Shown here: positions 11,901 through 25,589 of the stretch, in pieces | Layout of the letters: every line of letters begins with the position of its first letter | Position numbering within the stretch: position 1 is the first letter of the stretch | Assembly (NCBI RefSeq): GCF_949987535.1 | Contig: NC_080069.1 | Coordinates: 43,265,269 to 43,329,268, forward strand | DNA from: Balaenoptera acutorostrata | Lineage: Eukaryota; Chordata; Mammalia; Artiodactyla; Balaenopteridae | Length of the DNA stretch: 64,000 nt | Reading direction: 5' to 3' | Made by a program: the position numbers and the translations under genes | The notes under the pieces: generated by a model | What the model saw: only the letters and a program-made list of their open reading frames with translations | Databases searched by the model: none | What the model was told of the DNA's origin: nothing

Positions 11901-13378
11901 TTGCTCCCCCTTCCCACACCCGCCGGCCCCGCCCCCTACCTGGTCACCGGGCCCTGGAGACGCAGGTTCTAGCTTGCGGAGTGCCATGTGTCCTCAGAAC
12001 AGTGTCCCCTATTCCTGGGCCTCGGGTCACCGTTGGTAATGGGCAGGGTCATCGGTGGGTTCTGAGAAGGCAAGGAAATGGTGACCGCATTACCAGAAGG
12101 GCCCTGGCCTCCTCGGAGCCCCGCACCACCTCTGGATGTAGACAGCCTCGCGTGTTATTGTGGAGGAAACTGAAGCTCAGGCGCTCAGCAGAAGCCCAGA
12201 CTGCAACGCGGCCTTTTCCCTGTACTTGGTGTTAGACAAGGCTGGCTGAGCCTGGGAGAACTCCAGTGTCCGCGTCTGTCTAGAGAGCTGTGAAAGGGGG
12301 AGGGAGATCCTGAACCTTGTCCCTAACCCCGTGGTGATACCCCGTCCCTCCCCAGGCTGAGAGAGACTGATTCATTGTGAGAAACTGGGTCTTATCCCTC
12401 ACAAGGGCGTGGAGGAGCGAGAAAGTGCCTAAGCCTGAGAAACGTCGCCTCGTCGATAAGCTGGAGTAATCGCTGTCCCATGTTGAGGATCCGAGGGCTC
12501 CCAGGTCCTCAGTGACTGTACCTCAACCCTCCCCAGAGTACAGCGTTCTCCGCGGCCCAGCCTGGGCGGCAGAAACGAGGCCTTAGGGGGAGAGGGACTT
12601 CAGGTGTCTTCCCAGAGGCGACGTTTCGAGGTCTTGAAGGGACAGGAGGCCGGAAGGGAGGATCTCCGAGCCGTAGGACTGACACCTGAAGTGCGGCTCA
12701 GAGTCTTGGTCTGGGTTGGGGCGTAGAGGGAAGTCAAAAGATCCGACCCCTTCCTGCCCACCGCTTCCTTCTCCAGGACTGTATCGCCCTGCAAGCACCG
12801 GCCGGGAATGCAATGTGCTGTTATAACTCCCCCGCCGTCATACTACCCTTGTCCGAACCTCAGGTAAATCTGGCGCACACACATGCAAATGCGCACCCAC
12901 ACAGAAGCTGTAACCTTGGCATGGCGGGGGACCCAGGGACTAGTTGGGATAACTGACCTCTGTGATGCACCGACTGGAAGATGACACCAGGGGGCGATGG
13001 TGCCATGGGGAAGTCAAAGCTGGCAACTAAATGAGAGGGCATGGAGATGGCATTGAGGGTTTACAGGTTAGCAGTGGGGCTTAGAGTCAAGAGATCAGGG
13101 CGTTAGGTTCAAGGCTTGAATTAAAGATTAAAAAGTCAGTGTTAGGGAGCGGGTATTGGGAATCAAAAATTTAACAGTAGACCCTGAGGTCAAGAGGTCA
13201 GTGTTGGAGCCTAGGGCCATTATTCGGGGCAAAATGTTGGGATAAGATTAGCATTGAGAATTGGAGTCAGACGTATGAGGGTCCAAAAGGGCTGACCCAT
13301 CTCTCCCCACAGATGGGACACAAGTCACTTCAAGAAGACCGGTGGCCCCCAGAGAAACAACTATGTCGTCCACCCTGA
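75..13378 (+). CDS. SPMIP6: SPMIP6 (C9orf24/SMRP1), sperm microtubule inner/manchette protein, seven coding exons
   Basis: Coding join: 75-209, 7614-7758, 9911-10026, 11021-11096, 11311-11540, 12777-12863, 13313-13378, giving 284 residues. The protein is recognised by its start MFLFSHKTKTPISTYSDSYR, by PEKYWLSQEE in exon 2, CGCVDPLPGRLP in exon 5 and CCYNSPAVILPLSEP in exon 6. As known for the family, it is a spermatid protein associated with manchette and axonemal microtubules. It has no signal peptide or membrane segment. Phases agree at every junction. Remembered human SPMIP6 has 262 residues ending in SEP; here the codon at the human stop position is CAG, so the frame reads 21 further residues into exon 7. 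The exon 5 donor on this model is GC (11541-11542). A GT donor at 11546 gives a different frame and a 299-residue product ending at 13418. Gene identity is certain; the C-terminus is not. Confidence 0.93.
400..1450 (-). repeat. Old L2-like LINE remnants, antisense
   Basis: The stretch contains the phrase around 680-700 (GTGCAAAGGCCCTGAGG) and a following region about a removed or gained clone-like text that recurs in old L2-type elements elsewhere in this window (33.5-34.0 kb, 43.6-44.5 kb). The assignment is from memory of the consensus and the ends are approximate. Confidence 0.4.
1495..2010 (-). repeat. AT-rich antisense L1M remnant
   Basis: Resembles the reverse complement of old L1 ORF2/3' sequence (a TTGCTTTTTTCAC section, then CTTGTACATTCTTTGC and a GATAAATTCATAGATAG section), heavily decayed. 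The family is from memory and the ends are approximate. Confidence 0.45.
2938..2987. repeat. (CA)n microsatellite
   Basis: About 24 uninterrupted CA units, long enough to be polymorphic. It lies in SPMIP6 intron 1. Confidence 0.97.
3399..3525 (+). mobile_element. CHR-type tRNA-derived SINE, short form
   Basis: The head GACTTCCCTGGTGGTTCAGT is followed by a B-box-like GGGTTCCAACCC and a 16-base A tail. Similar flanks (AAAAACAGAGCA and AAAAGCAGAGCA) look like a target-site duplication. Confidence 0.9.
3905..4268 (+). mobile_element. CHR-type SINE, long form
   Basis: The full-length head GGGCTTCGCTGGTGGCACAG is followed by the GGTTTGAGCCC B box, the TCTAGAGCCCGCGAGCC body and a tail of AAATAAAAATAAATTAATT type. 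It sits inside the older L1-like stretch. Confidence 0.93.
4459..4510. repeat. 23-bp tandem duplication, period 29
   Basis: Positions 4459-4481 and 4488-4510 are identical over 23 bases, separated by six bases. No mismatch is present, so the event is young relative to the surrounding decayed L1. Confidence 0.9.
4800..5560 (+). mobile_element. L1 ORF2 3' region, old and decayed
   Basis: Contains the L1 ORF2 phrases AAAATCTCAACAGGAGTTTT and AGAAATGGAGCCCCACATAT, and TTTATAGAGAAG between them. It is sense oriented with many stops. Older L1-like text extends back to about 2640. Confidence 0.75.
6338..6470. repeat. GT-rich microsatellite tract
   Basis: A run of about ten GT units (6341-6361) passes into imperfect GTGTATGT-type repeats with a repeated GTACATCT unit near 6390-6402. 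Confidence 0.9.
6985..7075 (+). repeat. Degenerate GGGTCA-like repeats
   Basis: Short, irregular copies of TCAGGGTCAAGGG, GTGTCAAGATG and TTAGGGTCAGG occur in sequence. A complementary C-rich patch (CCTGACCCT type) lies at 7790-7985 after exon 2. Confidence 0.5.
7614..7758 (+). CDS. SPMIP6: SPMIP6 coding exon 2
   Basis: The acceptor is a pyrimidine-rich tract ending in CCAG at 7613. The exon encodes GLTQTVQRHVDPEALQ through HPYLPEKYWLSQEE plus one base. The donor is GAAG|GTAGGG at 7759, leaving phase 1. The block is strongly alike the remembered human and mouse proteins. Confidence 0.92.
7790..7985 (-). repeat. Degenerate CCTGACC-like repeats
   Basis: Irregular copies of CCTGATCCT, CCTGACC and GACCCTG occur, densest at 7940-7970. 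This is the reverse complement of the GGGTCA-like text upstream of exon 2. Confidence 0.5.
7986..9910 (+). other. SPMIP6: Rest of SPMIP6 intron 2: L2 and MIR remnants
   Basis: A sense L2-like 3' end occupies about 8170-8455 (ending AAGTATTTGTTGAATGAATT). About 9200-9240 is an AAT/ATG trinucleotide run. 9241-9478 is an antisense MIR. I see nothing gene-like in the remainder. Confidence 0.5.
9241..9478 (-). mobile_element. MIR SINE
   Basis: It reads GTGCCAGGCATTGTTCTAA, then TTAAATCTCACAATGACCC, then an AAGGAAACAGAGACAAGG segment and AAGGTCACACACAGTTAA, the reverse complement of the MIR core. Confidence 0.85.
9911..10026 (+). CDS. SPMIP6: SPMIP6 coding exon 3 with tandem acceptor
   Basis: Encodes ADKCNPKRLCGNRYNTWK through SYLPRLPK. 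The phase-1 end of exon 2 joins to CA GAC AAA. The acceptor reads AAGCAG (9908-9913), so use of the second AG would start the exon at 9914 and drop one alanine. The donor is CCTAAG|GTATCT at 10027, phase 0. This exon differs more from human than its neighbours do. Confidence 0.88.
10820..11020 (+). promoter_or_regulatory. SPMIP6: Possible internal SPMIP6 promoter with X-box-like element
   Basis: This GC-rich stretch directly upstream of exon 4 carries GTTGCCCAGCGACAAC at 10857-10872, two facing RFX-like half sites (GTTGCC and GACAAC) separated by four bases. RFX factors drive ciliary and spermatid genes, but the usual spacer is shorter and the second half site has a mismatch. This is inference only. 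Confidence 0.3.
11021..11096 (+). CDS. SPMIP6: SPMIP6 coding exon 4, containing an internal ATG in strong Kozak context
   Basis: The acceptor is CCACTTCCAG at 11020 and the donor TACG|GTAACG at 11097 (phase 1). Encodes EAGMETVVRGMPLVHPPKPE and on to RLNAY. The internal methionine codon at 11030 lies in GCCGGGATGG, a near-ideal initiation context that could start a shorter isoform. Confidence 0.9.
11311..11540 (+). CDS. SPMIP6: SPMIP6 coding exon 5, cysteine-rich block, ambiguous donor
   Basis: The acceptor is GTGGGCGCAG at 11310. The exon encodes EREVVVNMLNSLSRKQ, the conserved CGCVDPLPGRLPF segment, then CSGRHYCLRGMDYC. To stay in the frame of the known C-terminus it must end at ACT (11540) before a GC dinucleotide in GCAAGG. 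A GT donor five bases later (11546) ends the exon in phase 2. The base composition is very GC-rich compared with exons 1-3. Confidence 0.85.
12777..12863 (+). CDS. SPMIP6: SPMIP6 coding exon 6 (87 nt, open in two frames)
   Basis: The acceptor is TTCTCCAG at 12776 and the donor CCTCAG|GTAAAT at 12864. In phase 0 it encodes DCIALQAPAGNAMCCYNS and PAVILPLSEPQ, which matches the family C-terminus. In the frame reached from the GT donor of exon 5 it is also open and ends in CPNLR. Its length is a multiple of three, so skipping it would keep whichever frame exon 5 sets. Confidence 0.85.
12864..13312 (+). other. SPMIP6: SPMIP6 intron 6 with regulatory-looking motifs
   Basis: A 449-nt intron with no repeat element recognised. 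It contains a CTCF-like sequence (12984-12997), a run of irregular TCAAGAG/GGTCA-type words (13080-13260) and one perfect DR2 nuclear-receptor element. Confidence 0.45.
13187..13200 (+). promoter_or_regulatory. Perfect DR2 nuclear-receptor element (AGGTCA-AG-AGGTCA)
   Basis: Two exact AGGTCA half sites stand as a direct repeat with a two-base spacer, the arrangement bound by retinoic-acid-type receptor dimers. Binding is not shown, and it sits in a tract of similar degenerate words. Confidence 0.4.
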
Positions 13379-13460
13379 GTTTGTGTCTGAGACCTATCCT
13401 GACTACCACTGCCGGTAGAGCCCGGGCTGGCCGGGCCAAGGGGGCTGAACAATGAATAAA
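13313..13460 (+). CDS. SPMIP6: SPMIP6 last exon: two possible ends plus 3' UTR
   Basis: The acceptor is CCCCACAG at 13312. Following the canonical frame, the exon starts MGHKSLQEDRWPP and stops at TGA 13376-13378. In the other frame it reads WDTSHFKKTGGPQRNNYVV and on through HPEFVSETYPDYHCR to TAG 13416-13418, a sequence that looks more protein-like. Both are followed by a short 3' UTR with a poly(A) signal. Which frame is translated cannot be settled from DNA alone. Confidence 0.65.
13455..13460 (+). terminator. SPMIP6: SPMIP6 poly(A) signal AATAAA
   Basis: A canonical AATAAA lies 37 nt after the distal stop codon of the last SPMIP6 exon. No other signal lies closer. Confidence 0.85.
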
Positions 13461-14029
13461 TTCTTCATCCTAAAGGCTGCCTCTCGTGTCCTTACCCAGC
13501 AGGATCTGGCAATGAGGAGCCAGTCACTCAGGCCTCTGCCAAGCCCCCTCAACTGAGATACAGTTTCTCAAAGTCATCTTGCCCTGAGCCCTCCCCACTC
13601 CATCATCTCAGTACTTCCCTTGGGTGGCCCTGAGTGCCTTCCTGACGCATGGCAATAGCCCTATGAGGGGCATGACCTCCTCCTTTCCATCCCAGAGCCC
13701 AAACTAATGGGCCCACCTAGCCATGCAGGAGGGCCCATCTACCTCCCATCCTAGGAGGACCCCACAGCTGCCATTTCCCCAATATCCCCCAAACCTAGAT
13801 GTCCCTTCACCCCCATATCTCAGTGGACCCAGAATTGCCCATCCTACAGTCAGAGCCATGTCCCTATACTCAAAGCTCTTTATCTCTGTTCCCAGAGTCT
13901 CCATCACAGTGATCCCAAAGTCTATGTTCAGATACTCTTGCTGCCCTCCCCCACCCAAGTCCAAGAGGTCCAAAACAATTTTGGAGGGTTTCATGATCAA
14001 GAAATTTCAAATTACAAAACAAAGCCCTG

Positions 14030-14704
14030 CATCATCAGAAAATCTACAAACAACAAATGCTGGAGAGGGGGTGGAGAAAAGGGAACTCTCCTGCACTGTT
14101 GGTAGGAATGTAAATTGATATAGCCACTATGGAGAACAGTATGGAGGTTCCTTAAAAAACTAAAAATAGAACTATCATATGATCCAGCAATCCCACTACT
14201 GGGCATATACCCAGAGAAAACCATAATTCAAAAAGACACATGCACCCCAATGTTCATTGCAGCACTATTTACAAGAGCCAGGTCATGGAAGCAACCTAAA
14301 TGCCCATCGACAGACGAATGGATAAAGAAGTTGTGGTACATATATACAATGGAATATTACTCAGCCATAAAAAGGAACGAAATTGAGTCATTTGTTGAGA
14401 TGTGGATGGATCTAGAGACTGTCATACAGAGTGAAGTAAGCCAGAAAGAGAAAAACAAATATTGTATATTAACTCATGTATGTGGAACCTAGAAAAATGG
14501 TACAGATGAACTGGTTTGCAGGGCAGAAGTTGAGACAGATGTAGAGAACAAACGTATGGACACCAAGGGGGGAAAGCCGCAGGGGTGGGGATGGTGGTGT
14601 GCTGAATTGGGCAATTGGATTGACATGTATACACTGATGTGTATAAAATTGATGACTAATAAGAACCTGCTGTATAAAAAAAATTAAATTAAATTAAAAA
14701 ATTA
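14030..14704 (+). mobile_element. 5'-truncated young L1 with ORF2 C-terminus and 3' UTR
   Basis: The sense L1 3' end starts at AATCTACAAACAACAAATGC-type sequence. An open piece of 80 codons (14250-14492) matches the C-terminus of L1 ORF2, with WIKKLWYIYTMEYYSAIKRN recognisable. It ends GTATAAAAAAAATTAAATT. It is flanked by a duplication containing AAACAAAGCCCTG (ends near 14029 and 14720), showing a target-primed insertion. It is a fragment and cannot move by itself. Confidence 0.9.
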
Positions 14705-14720
14705 AAAAACAAAGCCCTGG

Positions 14721-15038
14721 GGGACTTCCTTGGTGGCGCAGTGGTTAAGAATCCGCCTGCCAATGCAGGGGACATGAGTTCAATCTCTGGTCCAGGAAGA
14801 TCCCACATGCTGCGGAGCAACTAAGCCCATGTGCCACAACTACTGAGCCTGCGCTCTAGAGCCGGTGAGCCACAACTACTGAAGCCCGCGTGCCTAGAGC
14901 CTGTGCTCCGCAACAAGAGAAGCCACCGCAATGAGAAGCCCGCGCACCACAGCGAAGAGTAACCCCCACTCCTGCAACTAGAGAAAGCCCACGTGCTGCA
15001 ACGAAGACCCAACGCAGCCAAAAAAAAAAAAAAAAAAA
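14721..15038 (+). mobile_element. CHR-type SINE, long form, nested in the L1 target-site duplication
   Basis: The head GGGACTTCCTTGGTGGCGCA, the body and a 19-base A tail are complete. AAAGCCCTG occurs both before (14711-14719) and after it (15041-15049), so it inserted at the right-hand duplicate left by the L1. Confidence 0.93.
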
Positions 15039-15579
15039 GAAAAGCCCTGTTTCCCTGTCCCTCAGGGAGCAAGCGGTGGGGTGTTCTGGAGCCTCTAGTA
15101 TCTTCAGTATTTTTGCACCCCATTCCTCCTGGGTGCAGTTGTATAGCGGGGCACGCCCACCTCCTCGCAGCAGGGGCACTTCTAAGGGCTGCCACCAAGG
15201 GGAGTGGGTGGGGGAAGACTTTGCAAAATACAGAGCAGAATCCGGTCTTCTCAGTCCCTGATCTCAGGCACTGCTGGTCTGGTCCGGTGGGAGCTGACAG
15301 CTTAGGCCTCCCGGCTGATGGAACTAGGCTCCACTCCGTGGGGTCCTTGATTGGATCCGACCTGCACTGAGCCGCTGAGATCCTCCCAGAATTCCGCTAC
15401 CCTTTTTCCATATGGGAAAAGAGCTAATGAGAGCGTTATACCGAGACGGCCTTAACCTGCCCAAATCTGTAGGAAAAGGAATCCCAAGGGCCAGCTCTGT
15501 CCCTTTACCCTGCGGCTCTCTCCTTCTCATACACACCCCAAATTTAGCCTGCAGGTGCGAGAACCCTAACATTCGACAG

Positions 15580-16014
15580 CTGCACCTCCCTCCAGAACTA
15601 CAGTTCCCAGCAGACCTGGGGCAGAGCCCCGCCCGCGTGCGGGTAAGCAATGGTCCAGAGGGGGCGGGCCTGCAGGCGGGGGGCGGAACCGGGAGGCACC
15701 GGGCTGGCGGCGGGCCTGTGCCAGGAGCTGGGCACAGAACAGAAGAGGAAGGTGGGGGCTAAGGGGCGTGACCTCAAGTGCGCGTGACAATGTGGGAGGA
15801 TGGTCGGGCGCCAGGGGCGGAGCTGGACTCTGAGACTCAAGACGAGACCGAATGACTGGGGCGTGGCCGAGCAGCCAGGGGGCGGGGCTCCAGGACAGCC
15901 TCAGCTGTCCCCAGCTAGGCAGCGCCCCGCGCCGCACCGTGGCAGCTCAACTTCTGCTAACTTGGAGGGGATCTGCGGGAGCCTCCCTTCACCCCCACTT
16001 CTGGGGTTACTTCC
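15580..16014 (+). promoter_or_regulatory. MYORG: MYORG promoter and probable non-coding exon 1
   Basis: A GC- and CpG-rich, TATA-less stretch. It begins with ACTACAGTTCCCAGCAG (15597-15613), close to the ZNF143 (Staf) consensus, followed by several GGGCGG/CCCCGCCC Sp1-type boxes. A donor-like TTCC|GTGAGT at 16015 could end a non-coding first exon. The probable acceptor for the coding exon is TGACTCAG at 19174. The promoter call is well supported by composition; the exact exon is inference. Confidence 0.6.
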
Positions 16015-21386
<5,372 letters not shown>

Positions 21387-22154
21387 CCCAGCCCGGGACC
21401 CAGAAACCACACAGCCCTAACCCCAGTCTTCATGTAGGCCTCTAACCCTGCATCACAGCCACACCGTGTATCCCCAGGAAGTCCCCACCTCTGTACCACC
21501 CACTAAGTGGGTACTGAAGTAAATGTGCTGGAGCCAACTCCTGTAGGGCCAGGGGAGAAGATGCTGAAGCAACCTCCCACTCCAGTGCACAATCCTAACA
21601 GCTCTCTTTCTCTCCATACTCACTCCAGTCTACAGAAACCTCTTCCCTGGGCCGGGGGCAAGAGAGCACAGAGGAAAAAGGTCAGCTGTCTTCCTGTTAA
21701 ACACGGTTGGGTTTTAAAAGCACAGAGAGAAACCTCACCCTCCATCCTGGCCTGAGTGGCCATCTTTGTCCTGAGGTGGTGACTTGTTCCTCTTTAAGGT
21801 CCCAAAATAGCCCCCAGCCACACTTAGAAAGGGCACATTTTCGGTGTTGGAAGCCAGGTCCTGAGTCCCCAGCACTGGCCTGACCTGTGGCTGACCTGGC
21901 CCCACCCCAGCTGGCGAGAAGAGACAGAGGTACTTGGCCAACTGACAAGGAGGCAGGAGGTCCCCTCCCAAAGGACAGGTGGCCTAGGCTCAGCACAGAC
22001 CCATCATCATTGTCCCTCATTTGTGAAGAGCTCCTGATACCGCACTTATGCATCTGTGTACACACATGGTTCAGCCCTGGCCAGGGCCACCGCCTGATGG
22101 GCAAAGACTTGCAAGGCCATGCAGGCCAGACCTGATGCCTTAACTCAAGAACGT

Positions 22155-22217
<63 letters not shown>

Positions 22218-22361
22218 GGAGAGAGGCACCATATGTCCGTGGTGCAGTACCTCCGAGGCTGCATAAGCCTGGAAGGAGAGGCCAGGGAGCAAATCTGAGG
22301 TTTTGATTGTTGACTTGGTCCCTTCCTAGGTGATGTCTCTGGGACTCTAGTAGGAAATAAA
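21387..22361 (+). terminator. MYORG: MYORG 3' UTR with candidate poly(A) signal
   Basis: The first AATAAA after the stop is at 22356-22361. The UTR carries a compound GT/GA microsatellite. A longer UTR using a later signal cannot be excluded, since the human transcript may have a long 3' UTR. Confidence 0.5.
22152..22228. repeat. Compound (GT)n(GA)n microsatellite
   Basis: About 14 GT units run directly into about 15 GA units and GGGAGA variants. It lies in the probable MYORG 3' UTR. Confidence 0.97.
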
Positions 22362-22434
22362 CAGTCCTTTCCAGATTCCTCAGCTGCCTCACTCCCGGCA
22401 CACGTGAGGTGTGGCTTAAAAGGGAGTGATGTTA

Positions 22435-22552
22435 GGGACTGCCCTGGCAGTCCAGTGGTTAGGACTCTGTGCTTCCATTGCAGGGGGCACAGGTTCGATC
22501 CCTAGTCTGGGAACCCCACAAGTGGGGGGTGCAGCCAGAAATAGAAAAAAAA
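22435..22552 (+). mobile_element. CHR-type SINE, short form
   Basis: The head GGGACTGCCCTGGCAGTCCA and B-box GGTTCGATCCC are followed by an A-rich tail. GGGAGTGATGTT before and GGGAGCGATGTT after form the target-site duplication. Confidence 0.92.
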
Positions 22553-22929
22553 AGGGGAGGGAGCGATGTTCTTATTCTGGTAGTGGTGTGCTTTAGCACA
22601 AAAACTACTGCGCACATCGACACCTACAAATATACATACAGGGTAAGGTCTTTCATTTTAGCCACTTTCCCTTTCTAAGAAAAGCAACCTCAGCCAGAGT
22701 GAGTTTCTCCTGACTTTACAGCTGAGTCTGGGGAAGGAGTGGCTTGCCAGATGGGGGAGGTGGGAAACAGGGCAGAGCTCAGCTTCCCTTAATGGCTTGG
22801 ACAGCAGAATCAGTCCCTCACCCCCTAGAGAATGCATCTCTTTGCCCACTCCTCCACCCCCTCTATTTTCTCAGTGTGAAGATTGCTATGCTAATGAAAG
22901 TTTAGGAGCACTCACCCATGATTCTACCA

Positions 22930-23105
22930 CTCACTCATCTGCAAGCTGCGTGGCCTTACGTAAGCTGCTTAACCTCACTGAGCCTCAGTTTCCTCATATG
23001 TAAAATGGTGATAATAATGCTACCTCCCAGGTTGTTAAGGGAATTATAAGCACAGATTTATATAAGGTGCCTAGCACAAGTAGGTGCTCAATAAAAGCTA
23101 ATATA
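22930..23105 (+). mobile_element. MIR SINE
   Basis: It shows the MIR core CTGCGTGGCCTTACGTAAGC, then CTCAGTTTCCTCATATGTAA and the GTAGGTGCTCAATAAAAGC-type end. Confidence 0.85.
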
Positions 23106-23544
23106 ATGGGTTTTTTTTTTTTTTCTTGTTTAAAAATAACATGGATTTTTTCCAGGCCCCAGCTCCCAGCCCAACTGGCTCCCTCTGGGCCTGCATGTGA
23201 CACCCTCTTCCCAAACCTCTGCACATAGCACCCAGTTGAACTCTGAGTTTGTGACCCGAGGGACACTGTGATCCAGGAGAGAGGCAAGAGAAGAGACATC
23301 TGAAGTGGAATGTCAGGAGCCAGGAGTCGCCAGGAGATGGGGAGTAAATGGAATTAGCTTCCCTCTCCTTTTTGTCAAGAGCATTTACTAATCAGTATTC
23401 AGTGATGAGTCTCCCTGGGCCCTGGTGCACAGCCATGGGCTGTGTGTGGAGTGACTGTAGAAGGAGGGCACCCAGGCTGGGTCCTGGAAACCTCCCTAAA
23501 TGGCTGGAGAGCATGACTCACACTTGAATGGCCCTCCACTTGCT

Positions 23545-23690
23545 ATGCAGTCTGAAGCCCGTTGACCTAACCTCTCGAGCCTTGGTTTCTTCATCTTTAA
23601 AATAGAATTTCTAGGATTCACTGAGATGTGTCTGTAAAGTACTTATGCAAAATTTGGCAAAGAGTGTTAAATAAATGGTAACGCCTATCA
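23545..23690 (+). mobile_element. MIR SINE fragment
   Basis: TTGGTTTCTTCATCTTTAAA and the following GATTCACTGAGATGTGTCTG section match the MIR layout in decayed form. Confidence 0.6.
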
Positions 23691-24059
23691 ACTCTTAATT
23701 CGAAACAAGGAACAAAGAAAAACTCTGCCTAAAACTGATACTGTACCCTATTGGGTAGCCTCTAGCCACATGTTGCTTCTTAAATTTAATTTTAAAATTA
23801 ATTAAAATTAAACATTAAGAATCCAGTTCTTCAGGCACACTAGCCACATTTCAAGTGTTCAAAAGCCATGTGTGACTAGTGGCTCACATATTGGACAGTG
23901 CAGATTATAGAACATTTCCATAGTTGCATAAAGTTCTATACCCCAGGACCAAGTAGTGTGTGCTGTCTGAGATGGCATGGGGGTTGAGGCTGGGTAAAGT
24001 AATCTGGAAGGCCTAAGCCATCTGGCATGGAGGAGGAGTACCCTTTAGAAGGGCATTGA

Positions 24060-24222
24060 TGGAATTCCCTGGAGGTCCAGTGGTTAGGACTCCACACTTC
24101 CACTGCAGGGGGCCCGGGTTCGATCCCTGGCCGCTGGGGAACTAAGATCCCACATGCCATGCAGTGTGGCCAATTTAAAAAAAAAAAAGATCTGAAGTGA
24201 GGTCAAATAAAACGTTAAGAAT
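24060..24222 (+). mobile_element. CHR-type SINE, short form with unusual non-A 3' end
   Basis: The head GGAATTCCCTGGAGGTCCAG is followed by an A run at about 24177-24188, then about 33 further bases before the second copy of the TTTAGAAGGGCATTGA duplication (24044-24059 and 24223-24238). Confidence 0.92.
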
Positions 24223-25589
24223 TTTAGAAGGGCATTGAGGGCAGGCAGCTTAGATGGGGGAGGGGACACACCATGCCCACTGAACACTCACTGTGTGCTG
24301 GGACAGGGCCAAAGGGAAGAGTGCCCTTGACTGGCCAAATCCCAGCAAACTAGCCCTTGGCTTGCAATCTGGTTTCTAATCTGGCCTCTGCCATTGACCT
24401 TGTTAATCACAAAAGCACAGATGAACAAGCTAAAACGGTGAGAGAGGAGGGCACTGGCCTGAGTCACACAGAAGATTAGTACCCAAGACTGGACTGGAAC
24501 CTGGTGGTCTGTATCAAGAAGCCTAGAATCTCCAGCCCAGTCTTCACCCATCTTTCAACAGCCTGGGCCAGCCCCGGCCTATACATATCCAAGGCTGGGG
24601 AGCCACTGAAATGTGTGTCTCTGAAGCTGCCACCCAATGGGCCTGATTCTAGGCCAGCAAGTGTTTCCCTTTCCCCTACTGACGACAAAAAGGAGAGGTT
24701 CAAGAAGTTGGGCAGCAGTGGCTGGAATGGTAGGAACCATGAGGAAGAGCTGGTCTTGGGATGGGGAAGGGGAGGGAAGTGGGCTAGAAGCTACCTCTAC
24801 CCCTGTTTGCTAGGACGCCAGAAACTCTTCCCTTTTAGAGCCTTGTCCAACACCCCGTCTCTGCCAGCACCTCTTGTACATTCCAAATTTCTCTCTCTCT
24901 CTCTGTAGATCTGGGTAAGGAGGGAGGGCTGCCCCTCCTCCATGGAGCTTTCAGTAGCTTTGTCATGGCCAGAGTTCCCCATTGGTCTTTTCTGTACCCC
25001 TGGGCTGGGGGTGGGGGTGAGGAGGCTGGTATGCAGGAACAGGGAGCTTCCTTCTCCAGAGGTAATGGGGAGGGACTGAGTGGCCACTGCAGGAAATCTG
25101 GGACTGGGGCCTAACACCCCCATTCTGTGACCGTGTGTACCCTAAGAGTCTGCCTCCGTTTCCCTTTTAGCACTCTGTGAATCAGCTAAACCCTGGCCAA
25201 GCCCTCTCTCTAAGACCAAGATGTGAATCTTCTGGGAGGATCTTTGCTCTTGTTCCCCCAGATATGGGCAAAGTATCCCTCACCCTGGTTGGCTACAGAG
25301 CAAGTAAGTCTTCTTTTGTTGGTTCCCCTCACCAAGATTTCTGGTCCCTTCACTCCTCCTCAAGTCCAAGGCCAATGTTGACCTCTCATCCCCTGGCCAC
25401 TACCCCATGTCAGATCTTATCAATTCTAGCCTGGACCATTGCAGTGGACTCCTAAATCTTTCTACTCTTGAACGCTTCAACTCAATCCACATAGCAGCCA
25501 AGGAAATCTTTCTGAAATTCAATCAGGTCATTTAGGAAAAAATTCAAGCTCTGATGTTCAAGACCTCTAAGGTCTAAATCCTTCTCTCC

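Larger units (their letters stand above)
13461..15560. other. SPMIP6-MYORG intergenic interval
   Basis: Apart from the nested L1/SINE, 13461-14029 and 15050-15560 are unique sequence without a gene-like open frame or recognisable repeat. Confidence 0.6.

Noticed and set aside
14250..14492. 80-codon frame as a possible gene
   Set aside because: It is the C-terminal remnant of L1 ORF2 inside a 5'-truncated element.
21697..22401. 234-codon antisense frame through the MYORG 3' UTR
   Set aside because: Its middle is a translated GA/GT microsatellite (SLSLSL then HTHTHT); no family resemblance.
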